Assembly: GCA_050699035.1 (NCBI GenBank)
Contig: JBOHDE010000043.1
Span: 1-21,924, forward strand
DNA length: 21,924 nucleotides
Direction: 5' to 3'
Source: WHTB01 sp050699035
GTDB taxonomy: Bacteria; Actinomycetota; Actinomycetes; Propionibacteriales; Nocardioidaceae
Shown: in pieces, positions 9,386 through 16,508 of the stretch
How the letters are laid out: each line of letters begins with the position of its first letter
Position numbering within the stretch: the stretch's first letter is position 1
The notes under the pieces: generated by a model
Told to the model about the DNA's origin: nothing
Seen by the model: only the letters and a program-made list of their open reading frames with translations
Databases searched by the model: none
Position numbers and translations under genes: made by a program

Positions 9386-10090
9386 GTGGGAGAAGACCTG
9401 TCGGTCGGCGTGATCGTGCCGTACGACTTCGCCCTGGATCGGGAGATCTGGCGGTGGACGCCCGACGACATGACACTGCTGATCACGCGCACGCACCAGC
9501 TCGGCCTGCCGTCGAACGTCGCGATGGCCACGCACATCAGCACCGACGAGACGCTGCGCGAGCTGACCGACGACCTGCTCGCCGTCGAGCCGGAGGTGGT
9601 GCTGTACCTCTGCACGTCTGGCAGCTTCGTACGCGGTGTCGCGGGCGAGCGGCACATGCGGGAGGTGATGTGTGCCGCGGGCGCGCCGCTTGCGCTCACC
9701 ACCGCCGGCGCGCTGCTCGACGCGCTGCGCCATCTCGGGATTCGGCGGCTCGGCGTCGCCACGCCGTACATCGCCAGCGTGACCGAGCGGCTGGTGACAT
9801 TCCTGACCGAGGCGGACGTGACGGTGACGTCGAGCCGGGGGCTCGGCCTGACCCACCACATCTGGCGGGTGCCGCCGACCGAGCTGCGCACGCTCGTGCT
9901 CGCCGCCGACGACCCGGACGCCGACGCGGTGTTCGTCAGCTGCACCAACCTGAAGATGTACGACCTGATCCCGTCGCTGGAGGCCGAGCTCGGCAAGCCG
10001 GTGCTGTGCGCCAACCAGGTCTCCATGTGGGCGACCCTGCGGGCGGTCGGGGTGACGCCGCCCTACAACGGCCAGCGCCTGTTCGCCTGA
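9386..10090 (+). CDS. Asp/Glu racemase superfamily, maleate isomerase/EutA-like (copy 1)
   Basis: Member of the Asp/Glu racemase superfamily, close in style to maleate cis-trans isomerase, arylmalonate decarboxylase and the ectoine-utilisation protein EutA. With the GTG at 9386 the protein has 234 residues. Both cysteines that flank the active site in maleate isomerase are present: Cys76 in YLCTSGSF and Cys186 in VSCTNLKMYD. The start is uncertain: an in-frame GTG at 9356 would add ten residues, but the homologous copy at 12188 begins at the matching SVxIG strand, and GGGG at 9374-9377 is a usable ribosome site for 9386. It is transcribed alone, divergently from the dehydrogenase operon, with operator site 1 in front and a hairpin after its stop. 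The activity is inferred from the superfamily only. Confidence 0.88.
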   Translation: MGEDLSVGVIVPYDFALDREIWRWTPDDMTLLITRTHQLGLPSNVAMATHISTDETLRELTDDLLAVEPEVVLYLCTSGSFVRGVAGERHMREVMCAAGAPLALTTAGALLDALRHLGIRRLGVATPYIASVTERLVTFLTEADVTVTSSRGLGLTHHIWRVPPTELRTLVLAADDPDADAVFVSCTNLKMYDLIPSLEAELGKPVLCANQVSMWATLRAVGVTPPYNGQRLFA

Positions 10091-10097
10091 CCCCAAC

Positions 10098-10149
10098 CTT
10101 CGTGCCGAGGTTGCGCGTATGCAGACATTCGCGCAACTTCGGCGCGAAG
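10098..10149. terminator. Long hairpin, probable bidirectional terminator (copy 1)
   Basis: The arms 10098-10117 and 10130-10149 are 20 nt each and pair fully if two G-U wobbles are allowed, around a 12-nt loop. It begins 8 bp after the stop of the EutA-like gene. No T-tract. Confidence 0.65.
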
Positions 10150-10186
10150 AGGGGCTCGTGACCGATCTGGGTCAGAGGTCGCCGTC

Positions 10187-10244
10187 GTGCCGGCGGGCGC
10201 TGACATACATTTCCCCGGGCACGGGGCGCGGCGCCAGCCCCCAA
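10187..10244 (+). repeat. Dispersed repeat shared with 271-329
   Basis: About 57 bp match the groEL upstream region on the same strand, best from ACATTTCCCCGG to CGCCAGCCCCC. It is not in a gene at either place. Confidence 0.65.
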
Positions 10245-10245
10245 C

Positions 10246-10297
10246 CTTCGTGCCGAGGTTGCGCGTATGCAGACATTCGCGCAACTTCGGCGCGAAG
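10246..10297. terminator. Long hairpin, probable bidirectional terminator (copy 2)
   Basis: An exact copy of the hairpin at 10098-10149, displaced by 148 bp. It lies 53 bp beyond the stop of the minus-strand DUF3830 gene, so each convergent gene has one copy close to its end. Confidence 0.65.
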
Positions 10298-10350
10298 GGA
10301 TCCCGACATACGTGCAACTTCGGCGCGAGGAGGGCTCGGCTCGACCTGGG

Positions 10351-10860
10351 TCAGAGGTCGCCGTCGTGCCGGCGGAAGCTCAGCGTCTCGCCCTCGACGC
10401 CGCGCATCCACAGGTCCTGCGACGCGGCGTGGATCTCGTCGAGCCCGCGGACGATGGTCGCGAACACGTTGCCGGGCACGAACCCGTAGTCGGGGTTGAG
10501 CAGCAGGTTGTTGCGCTCGTAGAACAGCGCGAGGTCGACGATCTGGTCGGCCTGGTGCGGCTCCTCCGCCTCGGTGTATCCGTGCGACGCCGTCGCGAGC
10601 TGCCACTTCTCGAACGAGAAGTAGCAGACATCACCCGCGATCGGCGTGATGGTGGGGTTCTCGCGACCGGGCTCTGGGTCGGCGAACGCGGGGACGAGGG
10701 TGTAGATCTCGTTGCGGGCGTACTTCGCGTGGTACGCGCTCGACCCGAGCGGCAGGGCGTTCCACACGGCGTCGCAGGTGCGTGGTGCGAGATCGTCGAG
10801 CAGCCGGGCGACACACGTGACCCCCCGCTTGTCCAGTGTGATGTCGATGTATCGGGTCAC
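10351..10860 (-). CDS. DUF3830 family protein
   Basis: A 169-residue protein I recognise as DUF3830, a family with a cyclophilin-like fold and no assigned reaction. Characteristic stretches are RGVTCVARLLDD, APRTCDAVWNALP, HAKYARNEIYTLVP, GRENPTITPIAGDV, FYERNNLLLNPDYGFVPGNVFA and the final GETLSF. The GTG start at 10860 overlaps the stop of the glutamate dehydrogenase-like gene by 4 bp, so the two are coupled. The last seven residues, RRHDGDL, come from a 30-bp sequence that is repeated exactly outside the gene at 10167-10196, so the native C-terminus was probably replaced or extended by the repeat. From its neighbours it probably takes part in the same catabolic pathway, perhaps as a small-molecule binding or isomerising protein. 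The reaction is unknown. Confidence 0.9.
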   Translation of the reverse strand: MTRYIDITLDKRGVTCVARLLDDLAPRTCDAVWNALPLGSSAYHAKYARNEIYTLVPAFADPEPGRENPTITPIAGDVCYFSFEKWQLATASHGYTEAEEPHQADQIVDLALFYERNNLLLNPDYGFVPGNVFATIVRGLDEIHAASQDLWMRGVEGETLSFRRHDGDL

Positions 10861-12107
10861 CAGTGTCTTCCCATCGTGTCGTCGGTCATGGCGTGGCGGG
10901 CCGAGGTCGCCCCGGCCGTGTAGAGGGGAACGCGCTCGTCGACGTCCCCGAACTGTTCGGCCATCTCGGCGAGGTTGTGCTCGGCCACCGTGCCCGCGGT
11001 CTTGCGTGGTGCGACGCCGGCGGTGAGCCACTCGTCCATCAGGTGGGCGACGAGCGGTCGGACGTGTCGGGTCACCATCGCCCGCGAGTCGTCGGCATCG
11101 GTGACGATCCCGAACATCGCCCACCAGGCCCACGCCGCCGCGCCGGCGTTGGCCACGAAGTCGGGGATGACCGGGACGCCACGTGACAGCAGACCGGCCT
11201 CGGCGGTCGGCGTCAGCGGCACGTTGGCCGCCTCCACCACCAGCCGGGTCTGCAGCCGGGCGCTGTTGTCCTCGGTGACGGCGTACGACGTCGCCGCCGG
11301 CACCACCACCTCGGACGGCAGGTCGAGCCAGTCGTCGCGCTCCCGTTGCTCGTCGTCGGCGCGCAGCGCGGCCCGGTCGATCAGGCCGTCGTGCGTGCGG
11401 TTGCCGAGCAGATGGGGTACGTCGAGGCCGCGCTCGGTGTTGACCAGCAGCCCACCGGCGTCGCTGATGCCGACGACCCGGGCGCCGGCGCGATGCAGGT
11501 ACAGCGCCGACGACCCGCCCATCGCCCCGAACCCCTGGACCACGGCGCGGGCCGAACCGGCGGGGATGTCGAGGGCGTCAAGACCCGCGAGCGCCGCCTC
11601 GGCGACGCCGTACCCACCGATCAGGCTGGGCATGACCAGGCCGTCGTCGAGCAACGTGAACAGCCGCTGTACGTGGCGCTCGGTCGTCGCCCGGTCGGGG
11701 CTGCGCAACAGTCCGGCGCGCAGCGACGACGGCCCGAGGCCGAGCCGCTCGAACACCGCGTCCAGCCGCGACTGCGGGGTGCCGAGGTCGCCGGCCGTGG
11801 TCCAGATGCTGTCGAGGAGCGGGCGGACGGCGCGCACGAACCGCTCGCGTACCGCGTCCGCGTCTTCCGCATCGGCGGGGTAGTCGATCCCACCCTTGGC
11901 GCCGCCGACCGGCAGCCGGTAGCAGGCGGTCTTCAGCGACATCTCGCGGGCCAGGTCCTCGACCTCCGTGAGCGTGCAGCCCGGCCGCATCCGCAGCCCG
12001 CCGGTCGCGATCCCGGTCACCAGCCGGTCCACCACGACGTAGCCGGTCGCCGCGGTCTCCGGGTCGGACCACACGAGCCGCAGGTACGGCCGTGGTGACG
12101 GGGACAT
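10857..12107 (-). CDS. Glu/Leu/Phe/Val dehydrogenase family protein
   Basis: Amino-acid dehydrogenase of the Glu/Leu/Phe/Val family (416 residues), normally catalysing reversible oxidative deamination of an amino acid to a 2-oxoacid. Seen are GGLRM (36-40), substrate Lys59, catalytic Lys71 in PVGGAKGGI, Asp107 in AGDLGTP, and the nucleotide motif GFGAMG (192-197). The C-terminal VIPDFVANAGAAAWAWW stretch also matches the family. The ATG at 12107 has GAGGGAG upstream. In this cluster it would regenerate 2-oxoglutarate or release ammonia after the aminotransferase step, if glutamate is its substrate; this is inference, since residues fixing specificity were not compared. It is first in an operon with the DUF3830 gene and is driven from the site-2 divergent promoter. 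Confidence 0.93.
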   Translation of the reverse strand: MSPSPRPYLRLVWSDPETAATGYVVVDRLVTGIATGGLRMRPGCTLTEVEDLAREMSLKTACYRLPVGGAKGGIDYPADAEDADAVRERFVRAVRPLLDSIWTTAGDLGTPQSRLDAVFERLGLGPSSLRAGLLRSPDRATTERHVQRLFTLLDDGLVMPSLIGGYGVAEAALAGLDALDIPAGSARAVVQGFGAMGGSSALYLHRAGARVVGISDAGGLLVNTERGLDVPHLLGNRTHDGLIDRAALRADDEQRERDDWLDLPSEVVVPAATSYAVTEDNSARLQTRLVVEAANVPLTPTAEAGLLSRGVPVIPDFVANAGAAAWAWWAMFGIVTDADDSRAMVTRHVRPLVAHLMDEWLTAGVAPRKTAGTVAEHNLAEMAEQFGDVDERVPLYTAGATSARHAMTDDTMGRHW

Positions 12108-12137
12108 GGAGCTCCCTCTTGCGTCGAAGACGCGTTG

Positions 12138-12167
12138 AGGCTAGATGTGAGAATGTAGGATTGTCAA
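12138..12167 (-). promoter_or_regulatory. Promoter of the dehydrogenase-DUF3830 operon
   Basis: Minus-strand TTGACA (12167-12162), an 18-bp spacer and TAGCCT (12143-12138), predicting a start near 12131 and a leader of about 24 nt. It is the same layout as at 9307-9336. The -35 lies inside operator site 2. Confidence 0.7.
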
Positions 12168-12172
12168 CAATC
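12155..12172. promoter_or_regulatory. Putative GntR/FCD operator, site 2 (autoregulatory)
   Basis: GTAGGATTGTCAACAATC, identical to site 1, with the core ATTGT-N2-ACAAT at 12160-12171. It ends only 2 bp before the GGAGGGG ribosome site of the EutA-like/gntR operon, so binding would control the regulator's own gene. Upstream, GAGGCTAGA is also shared with site 1 at the same distance. Confidence 0.82.
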
Positions 12173-12187
12173 TTGGAGGGGTGCTCG

Positions 12188-12949
12188 GTGTCGGTCACGA
12201 TCGGCCTGCTCTACCCCGGTCACTCGGCCGAGGACGACTATCCCCGGCTCGAGGCCCGGCTCGCACCAGACGTCTCGCTGCCGGTGCAGCACACCGCCAT
12301 GCTCGAGGACGCGCACCGGCTCGACGCGCTGCTCGACTGGGGCCGCGCCGACCGGCTGGCCGAGGGTGCCCGCGGCCTGGCGAGCCGCCAACCTGACGCC
12401 GTGCTCTGGGCCTGCACGAGCGGCAGCTTCGCGTACGGCTGGGCGGGTGCCCAAGACCAGGCCGCCCGGCTGAGCGCCTCCGCCGGGGTCCCGGCGTCGA
12501 GTACGTCGTTGGCCTTCGTGACCGCGTTGCGCAGCCTCGGGCTGACCCGGGTCGCGGTGAGTGCGACGTACCCCGAGGACGTGGCCGCGCTGTTCGTGGA
12601 GTTCTTGTCGGGTGCGGGTGTCGAGGTGGTCTCGACGCGCAGCCACGACATCGTCACCGCCGCCGAGGTGGGCACACTGGACCGGGCGCGGCTGGTCGAC
12701 CTGGTCGCGCACGGCGCCGACGACCGGGCCGAGGCGTTGCTGCTGCCGGACACCGCGCTGCACACGGTCGACCACCTGGACGCTCTGGAGGAGACGGCCG
12801 GGAAGTGCGTGCTGACGGCCAACCAGGTCACCGCCTGGGAAGGTCTCCGGCTGGTCGGGCATGACCGCACCTACGATGGCCTCGGGAGCCTGTTTCGCTT
12901 GCCCGTTGGCGACAGCAGCGGGCGGCACCGGGGTGGAGCCGCGAGATGA
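12188..12949 (+). CDS. Asp/Glu racemase superfamily, EutA-like (copy 2, second Cys lost)
   Basis: Homologue of the protein at 9386, 253 residues, starting at a GTG that follows GGAGGGG (12175-12181) by 6 nt. Shared landmarks are the WACTSGSF segment with Cys76 and the C-terminal CVLTANQVTAWEGLRLVG block. Counting back from ANQ, the position of the second active-site Cys of copy 1 is Asp188 here (LLLPDTALHTVD). This single-Cys state differs from maleate isomerase, which needs two, and also from arylmalonate decarboxylase, which keeps the other one. It may therefore have a different reaction or a binding role. Its stop overlaps the start of the gntR gene by 4 bp (ATGA), so the protein is made together with the regulator. 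Copies 1 and 2 also share promoter sequence, suggesting a duplicated promoter-gene unit. Confidence 0.87.
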   Translation: MSVTIGLLYPGHSAEDDYPRLEARLAPDVSLPVQHTAMLEDAHRLDALLDWGRADRLAEGARGLASRQPDAVLWACTSGSFAYGWAGAQDQAARLSASAGVPASSTSLAFVTALRSLGLTRVAVSATYPEDVAALFVEFLSGAGVEVVSTRSHDIVTAAEVGTLDRARLVDLVAHGADDRAEALLLPDTALHTVDHLDALEETAGKCVLTANQVTAWEGLRLVGHDRTYDGLGSLFRLPVGDSSGRHRGGAAR

Positions 12950-13650
12950 AGGACACCACAGCCGTGAACCAGATCAGCCCCCTCCACCGCGTACCCACCT
13001 CGTCGTTGATCGCCCAGCAGCTGCGTGAGGCGGTGATGTCGGGGGCGCTGGCGCAGGGCTCCCAGGTCGGGGAGGCCGAGCTGGCCGGACGGTTCGGGGT
13101 GAGCCGCGGACCGCTGCGCGAGGCCATGCAGCGGCTCGTGCAGGAGGGTCTGCTCGACAGCATCCCGCACCGCGGGCTGTTCGTCGTCGAGCTCGCGGCC
13201 GACGACATCCGTGACATCTACGCCGCCCGGACCGCGATCGAGGGCGCGGCGTTGCAGGCGATCATCGGTCGCCCCGACGCCGCCGGGATCGCCCGTCGCC
13301 TGGACAAGGTCGTCGCCAAGATGCACACCGCAGCCGCCCGGGGCGACGGGCCGGTCCTGGCCCGGAGTGACCTGGCGTTCCACGAGCAGCTCGTCGCCGA
13401 GTCGGGCAGCACCCGGCTGCAGCGGATGGCGAGCACACTGTTGGTCGAGACCCGGATGTGCATGGCATCGCTGACCGACAAGTACGTCGCGCCGGCCGAC
13501 CTCGCCGACGAGCACACCAAGATCACCGACGCGATCAGGTCGGGCGACCGGGCGGCCGCCCGCAAGGTGATGGAGGACCACATGGACGATGCGGTCGGCC
13601 GGCTGGCCGGCCCGCTCGCGGCGGACCGGAAGGGGTCAGGGTCGCGGTAG
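12946..13650 (+). CDS. GntR family transcriptional regulator, FCD (FadR-type) subfamily
   Basis: DNA-binding regulator of 234 residues. A winged helix at about 16-82 (RFGVSRGPLREAMQRLVQEGLL) is followed by an all-helical FCD effector domain with the likely metal ligands Asp142, His146, His190 and His212. Such proteins are usually repressors released by a carboxylic acid or related metabolite. The gene overlaps the upstream EutA-like gene by 4 bp and lies in the middle of the catabolic cluster. Three copies of GTAGGATTGTYRACAATC occur, one in each divergent gap of that cluster, including in front of this operon, so I infer that this protein binds them. The 3' end overlaps the convergent semialdehyde dehydrogenase gene by 15 bp. 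Confidence 0.94.
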   Translation: MKDTTAVNQISPLHRVPTSSLIAQQLREAVMSGALAQGSQVGEAELAGRFGVSRGPLREAMQRLVQEGLLDSIPHRGLFVVELAADDIRDIYAARTAIEGAALQAIIGRPDAAGIARRLDKVVAKMHTAAARGDGPVLARSDLAFHEQLVAESGSTRLQRMASTLLVETRMCMASLTDKYVAPADLADEHTKITDAIRSGDRAAARKVMEDHMDDAVGRLAGPLAADRKGSGSR

Positions 13651-15114
13651 CCCGACGTACTTGATCTCGAGGAACTCCTCGATCCCGACCCGTCCGCCCT
13701 CGCGGCCCAACCCGGACGCCTTGACGCCGCCGAACGGTGCCGCGGGGTTCGAGACGACGCCCTGGTTCAGACCGACCATCCCGGACTCGAGGCGCTCGCA
13801 GACCCGCAGGGCGCGGGCGAGGTCGGCGGTGAAGACATAGCTCACCAGGCCGAACTCCGTGTCGTTGGCGGCAGTAACCGCCTCGTCCTCGGTGTTGAAC
13901 GTGGAGATCGGGGCGACCGGGCCGAAGATCTCGGTGTGCCGAAGGTCGGCGCTGGCGGGCACGCCGGACAGCACCGTCGGCTGATAGAAGTACCCGTCGC
14001 CCGCGACGGTTTGCCCGCCGGTGACGACGGTCGCGCCCTTGTCCTGCGCGTCCGCCACGAGGCGCTCGACCTTGTCGACGGCAGCCTGGTCGATCAGCGG
14101 GCCGAGCGTCACGCCGTCGTCGACGCCGCGGCCGACGACGAACGCGCCCATCGCGTCGGCCAGCTTGCGGGCGAACTCGTCGGCCACCGACTCGTGCACG
14201 TAGAAGCGGTTGGCCGCCGTGCAGGCCTCGCCGCCGTTGCGCATCTTGGCGGCCTGCGCACCTGCGACGGCGGCGTCGAGGTCGGCATCCTCGAACACCA
14301 GGAACGGTGCGTTGCCACCGAGCTCCATCGAGGTCCGCATCAGCGTCGAGGAGCACTGCTCCAACAACGTGCGGCCGACCTCGGTGGAGCCGGTGAACGA
14401 CAGCTTGCGCGCGCGGCCGTCCCGGATCAGCGGCTCCATCACGGCGCCGGCCGTGCTGGTCGTGATCGTGTTGAGCACGCCGTCCGGCACGCCGGCCTCG
14501 TGCAGGATCTCGGTCAGGCAGAGCATCGACAGCGGCGTCTGCTTGGCCGGCTTGATCACCATCGTGCAGCCGGCCGCTATCGCCGGACCGATCTTGCGGG
14601 TGCCCATCGCCATCGGGAAGTTCCACGGCGTGATCAGCAGGCACGGACCGACCGGCTGCCGCATCACCAGGAAGCGTGCGTTGCCGTCCGGTGAGGTGGC
14701 ATAGCCGCCGTCGATGCGCACGGCCTCCTCGGAGAACCAGCGCATGAACTCGGCGGCGTACGCGATCTCGCCGCGGGCCTCGGCGAGCGGCTTGCCCATC
14801 TCCAGCGTCATCACCAGGGCGAGGTCGTCCTGCCGGTCCAGCAGCGCCTCGTAGGCCCGCCGCAGGATGTCGCTGCGCTCGCGGGGCGCGCTCGCACCCC
14901 ACTCTGGCTGGGCCGCCGCGGCGGCGTCGAGAGCGGCCATGCCGTCCTTGGCGGTGGCGTCGGCGACCTGCCGCAGGACCTGTCCGGTGGACGGGTCGAG
15001 TACGTCGAGGGTGCCGCCGCCGTCGGCGTCCTGCCAACGCCCGTTGATGAACAACCCCGACGGCACCGCCTCGATGGCCGCGGTCTCGGTCGCTCGGTCG
15101 TGGGTACCGCTCAT
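13636..15114 (-). CDS. NAD(P)-dependent aldehyde dehydrogenase, succinate-semialdehyde type
   Basis: Aldehyde dehydrogenase of 492 residues most like the succinate-semialdehyde group. Catalytic residues are visible: Asn165 in TPWNFP, Lys188 in IKPAKQTP, Glu264 in MELGGN and Cys298 in GGEACTAANR. The C-terminal GLNQG and APFGGVKASGLGREGG stretches also fit this group. The ATG at 15114 follows AGGGAG. It probably oxidises the semialdehyde produced by the aminotransferase encoded divergently at 15203, to succinate, malonate or a related acid. The chain length of the substrate cannot be fixed from sequence. It is a single-gene unit facing the gntR gene tail to tail. Operator site 3 lies about 50 bp upstream, and TAGGAT (15182-15177, minus strand) may be its -10. 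Confidence 0.94.
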   Translation of the reverse strand: MSGTHDRATETAAIEAVPSGLFINGRWQDADGGGTLDVLDPSTGQVLRQVADATAKDGMAALDAAAAAQPEWGASAPRERSDILRRAYEALLDRQDDLALVMTLEMGKPLAEARGEIAYAAEFMRWFSEEAVRIDGGYATSPDGNARFLVMRQPVGPCLLITPWNFPMAMGTRKIGPAIAAGCTMVIKPAKQTPLSMLCLTEILHEAGVPDGVLNTITTSTAGAVMEPLIRDGRARKLSFTGSTEVGRTLLEQCSSTLMRTSMELGGNAPFLVFEDADLDAAVAGAQAAKMRNGGEACTAANRFYVHESVADEFARKLADAMGAFVVGRGVDDGVTLGPLIDQAAVDKVERLVADAQDKGATVVTGGQTVAGDGYFYQPTVLSGVPASADLRHTEIFGPVAPISTFNTEDEAVTAANDTEFGLVSYVFTADLARALRVCERLESGMVGLNQGVVSNPAAPFGGVKASGLGREGGRVGIEEFLEIKYVGLPRP

Positions 15115-15165
15115 CGTGACTCCCTGCCCTAGCCAGCATGACGAATGCAATTGTATGGTCGAAGT

Positions 15166-15183
15166 GATTGTCAACAATCCTAC
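15166..15183. promoter_or_regulatory. Putative GntR/FCD operator, site 3
   Basis: On the minus strand GTAGGATTGTTGACAATC, matching sites 1 and 2 except for the central two bases; the core ATTGT-N2-ACAAT is at 15167-15178. It lies between the divergent aldehyde dehydrogenase and aminotransferase genes. A nearby ATTGTA (15150-15155) may be a half site or a minus-strand TACAAT -10 box. Confidence 0.8.
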
Positions 15184-15202
15184 GATATCGAGAGGACGTG
15201 GC

Positions 15203-16453
15203 ATGGCTGCCCTGTCCCCACGGCTCCTGCAGGCCACTCCGGTGCTCGCCGAGCGCGGAGAGGGTGTCTACCTCTTCGACCAGGACGACCGACGGTATCT
15301 CGACTTCACAGCCGGCATCGGGGTCACCTCGACCGGGCACTGCCATCCCGCCGTGGTGGCCGCCGTGCAGGCACAGGTCGCCCGGCTGATCCACGGCCAG
15401 TACACGACGGTGCTGAGCCGGCCGCTGCGCGAGTTGAGTGAGCGGCTCGGGTCGGTGCTGCCGGACGGGCTCGACAGCCTGTTCTTCGTCAACTCCGGCA
15501 GTGAGGCGATCGAGGCCGCCATGCGGCTGGTCCGCCACGCCACCGGCCGGCCCAACATCGTCGTGTTCCACGGGTCGTTCCACGGCCGCACCTACGGCGC
15601 CGCCGCACTGACCACGGCCGGCACGAAGTTCCGGGCTGGGATCGGACCGTTGCCCTCGGGAGTGGTGGTCTCGCCGTTCCCGTCGGCATACCGCTACGGC
15701 TGGGATGTCGACACCGCTACCGACTTCGCATTGGCCGAGCTCGACTACGTGCTGGCCACGACCTCCCCGGCAGCCGACACCGCGGCGTTCTTCGTCGAGC
15801 CCGTCCTGGGCGAGGGTGGGTACGTCCCGGCGTCGACCCGCTTCCTGGCCGGGTTGCGCGAGCGCGCCGACCGGCACGGCATCTTGCTGGTCGTCGACGA
15901 GGTCCAGACCGGGTTCGGTCGTACTGGGAAGTTCTGGGGCCATGACCATTTCGACGGTCGGCCCGACGTACTCGTGACGGCCAAAGGCCTGGCCAGCGGG
16001 TTCCCGCTGTCCGCGCTCGCGGCCTCCGAGGAGCTGATGACCAAGGCGTGGCCCGGGTCGCAGGGCGGGACGTACGGCGGCAACCCGGTCGCGTGCGCCG
16101 CCGCGCTGGCCACCCTCGACGTGATCGAGAAGGAGCAGCTGGTCGACCGGGCGGCCCGGATGGGTGCGCTGCTCGAGGCCGGCCTGGTCAAGGTCGGCGA
16201 CAGCGAGCCACGGATCGGCGATGTGCGCGGGCTGGGCCTGATGCTGGCCAGCGAGTTCACCGACGGGGACGGCCGACCCGACACCGAGACCGCGAACAGG
16301 GCGCAGCGGGCCGCCCATGAGCGAGGACTGCTGCTGCTCACCTGCGGCGCCCATGGCAACGTCGTGCGAATGATTCCGGCCCTTGTCGTCGACGAGACCC
16401 AGATCGAGGTGGCGCTGGGCATCTGGCACGAGGCGGTGCGAGCAGCCGTCTGA
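15203..16453 (+). CDS. Class III PLP-dependent aminotransferase (GABA/omega-amino acid type)
   Basis: Aminotransferase of the 4-aminobutyrate/acetylornithine group, 416 residues. Features are the phosphate-binding SGSEAIEAA (98-106), the FHGSFHGRT segment (122-130), Asp232 in VVDEVQTGFGRTG contacting the PLP ring nitrogen, and the PLP-lysine Lys261 in VTAKGLASGFPLSA. Enzymes of this group move a terminal amino group from an omega-amino acid, diamine or similar amine to 2-oxoglutarate or pyruvate, giving an aldehyde. The ATG at 15203 follows AGAGGA by 6 nt; upstream in-frame codons lie over the operator and are not used. It pairs with the divergent aldehyde dehydrogenase and is followed after 55 bp by the transporter gene, likely as one transcript. 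The substrate is not determined. Confidence 0.93.
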   Translation: MAALSPRLLQATPVLAERGEGVYLFDQDDRRYLDFTAGIGVTSTGHCHPAVVAAVQAQVARLIHGQYTTVLSRPLRELSERLGSVLPDGLDSLFFVNSGSEAIEAAMRLVRHATGRPNIVVFHGSFHGRTYGAAALTTAGTKFRAGIGPLPSGVVVSPFPSAYRYGWDVDTATDFALAELDYVLATTSPAADTAAFFVEPVLGEGGYVPASTRFLAGLRERADRHGILLVVDEVQTGFGRTGKFWGHDHFDGRPDVLVTAKGLASGFPLSALAASEELMTKAWPGSQGGTYGGNPVACAAALATLDVIEKEQLVDRAARMGALLEAGLVKVGDSEPRIGDVRGLGLMLASEFTDGDGRPDTETANRAQRAAHERGLLLLTCGAHGNVVRMIPALVVDETQIEVALGIWHEAVRAAV

Positions 16454-16508
16454 CCAACCAGCGGAAGCACCGCGTTGATCCCCGGGGGGACAACATGGAG
16501 GAAGACCA

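Larger units (their letters stand above)
10091..10350. other. Intergenic gap filled by duplicated hairpins
   Basis: This gap between convergent genes contains no supported gene. A 59-bp block (10091-10149) recurs exactly at 10239-10297. A 30-bp block (10167-10196) recurs exactly at 10346-10375, where it runs into the DUF3830 coding region. A third partial hairpin arm sits at about 10312-10329. The segment between the blocks matches 271-329. Confidence 0.85.

Noticed and set aside
10091..10375. CRISPR-like array at the repeated hairpins
   Set aside because: Only two full copies, of unequal spacing, with hairpins too long for CRISPR repeats and no cas gene.
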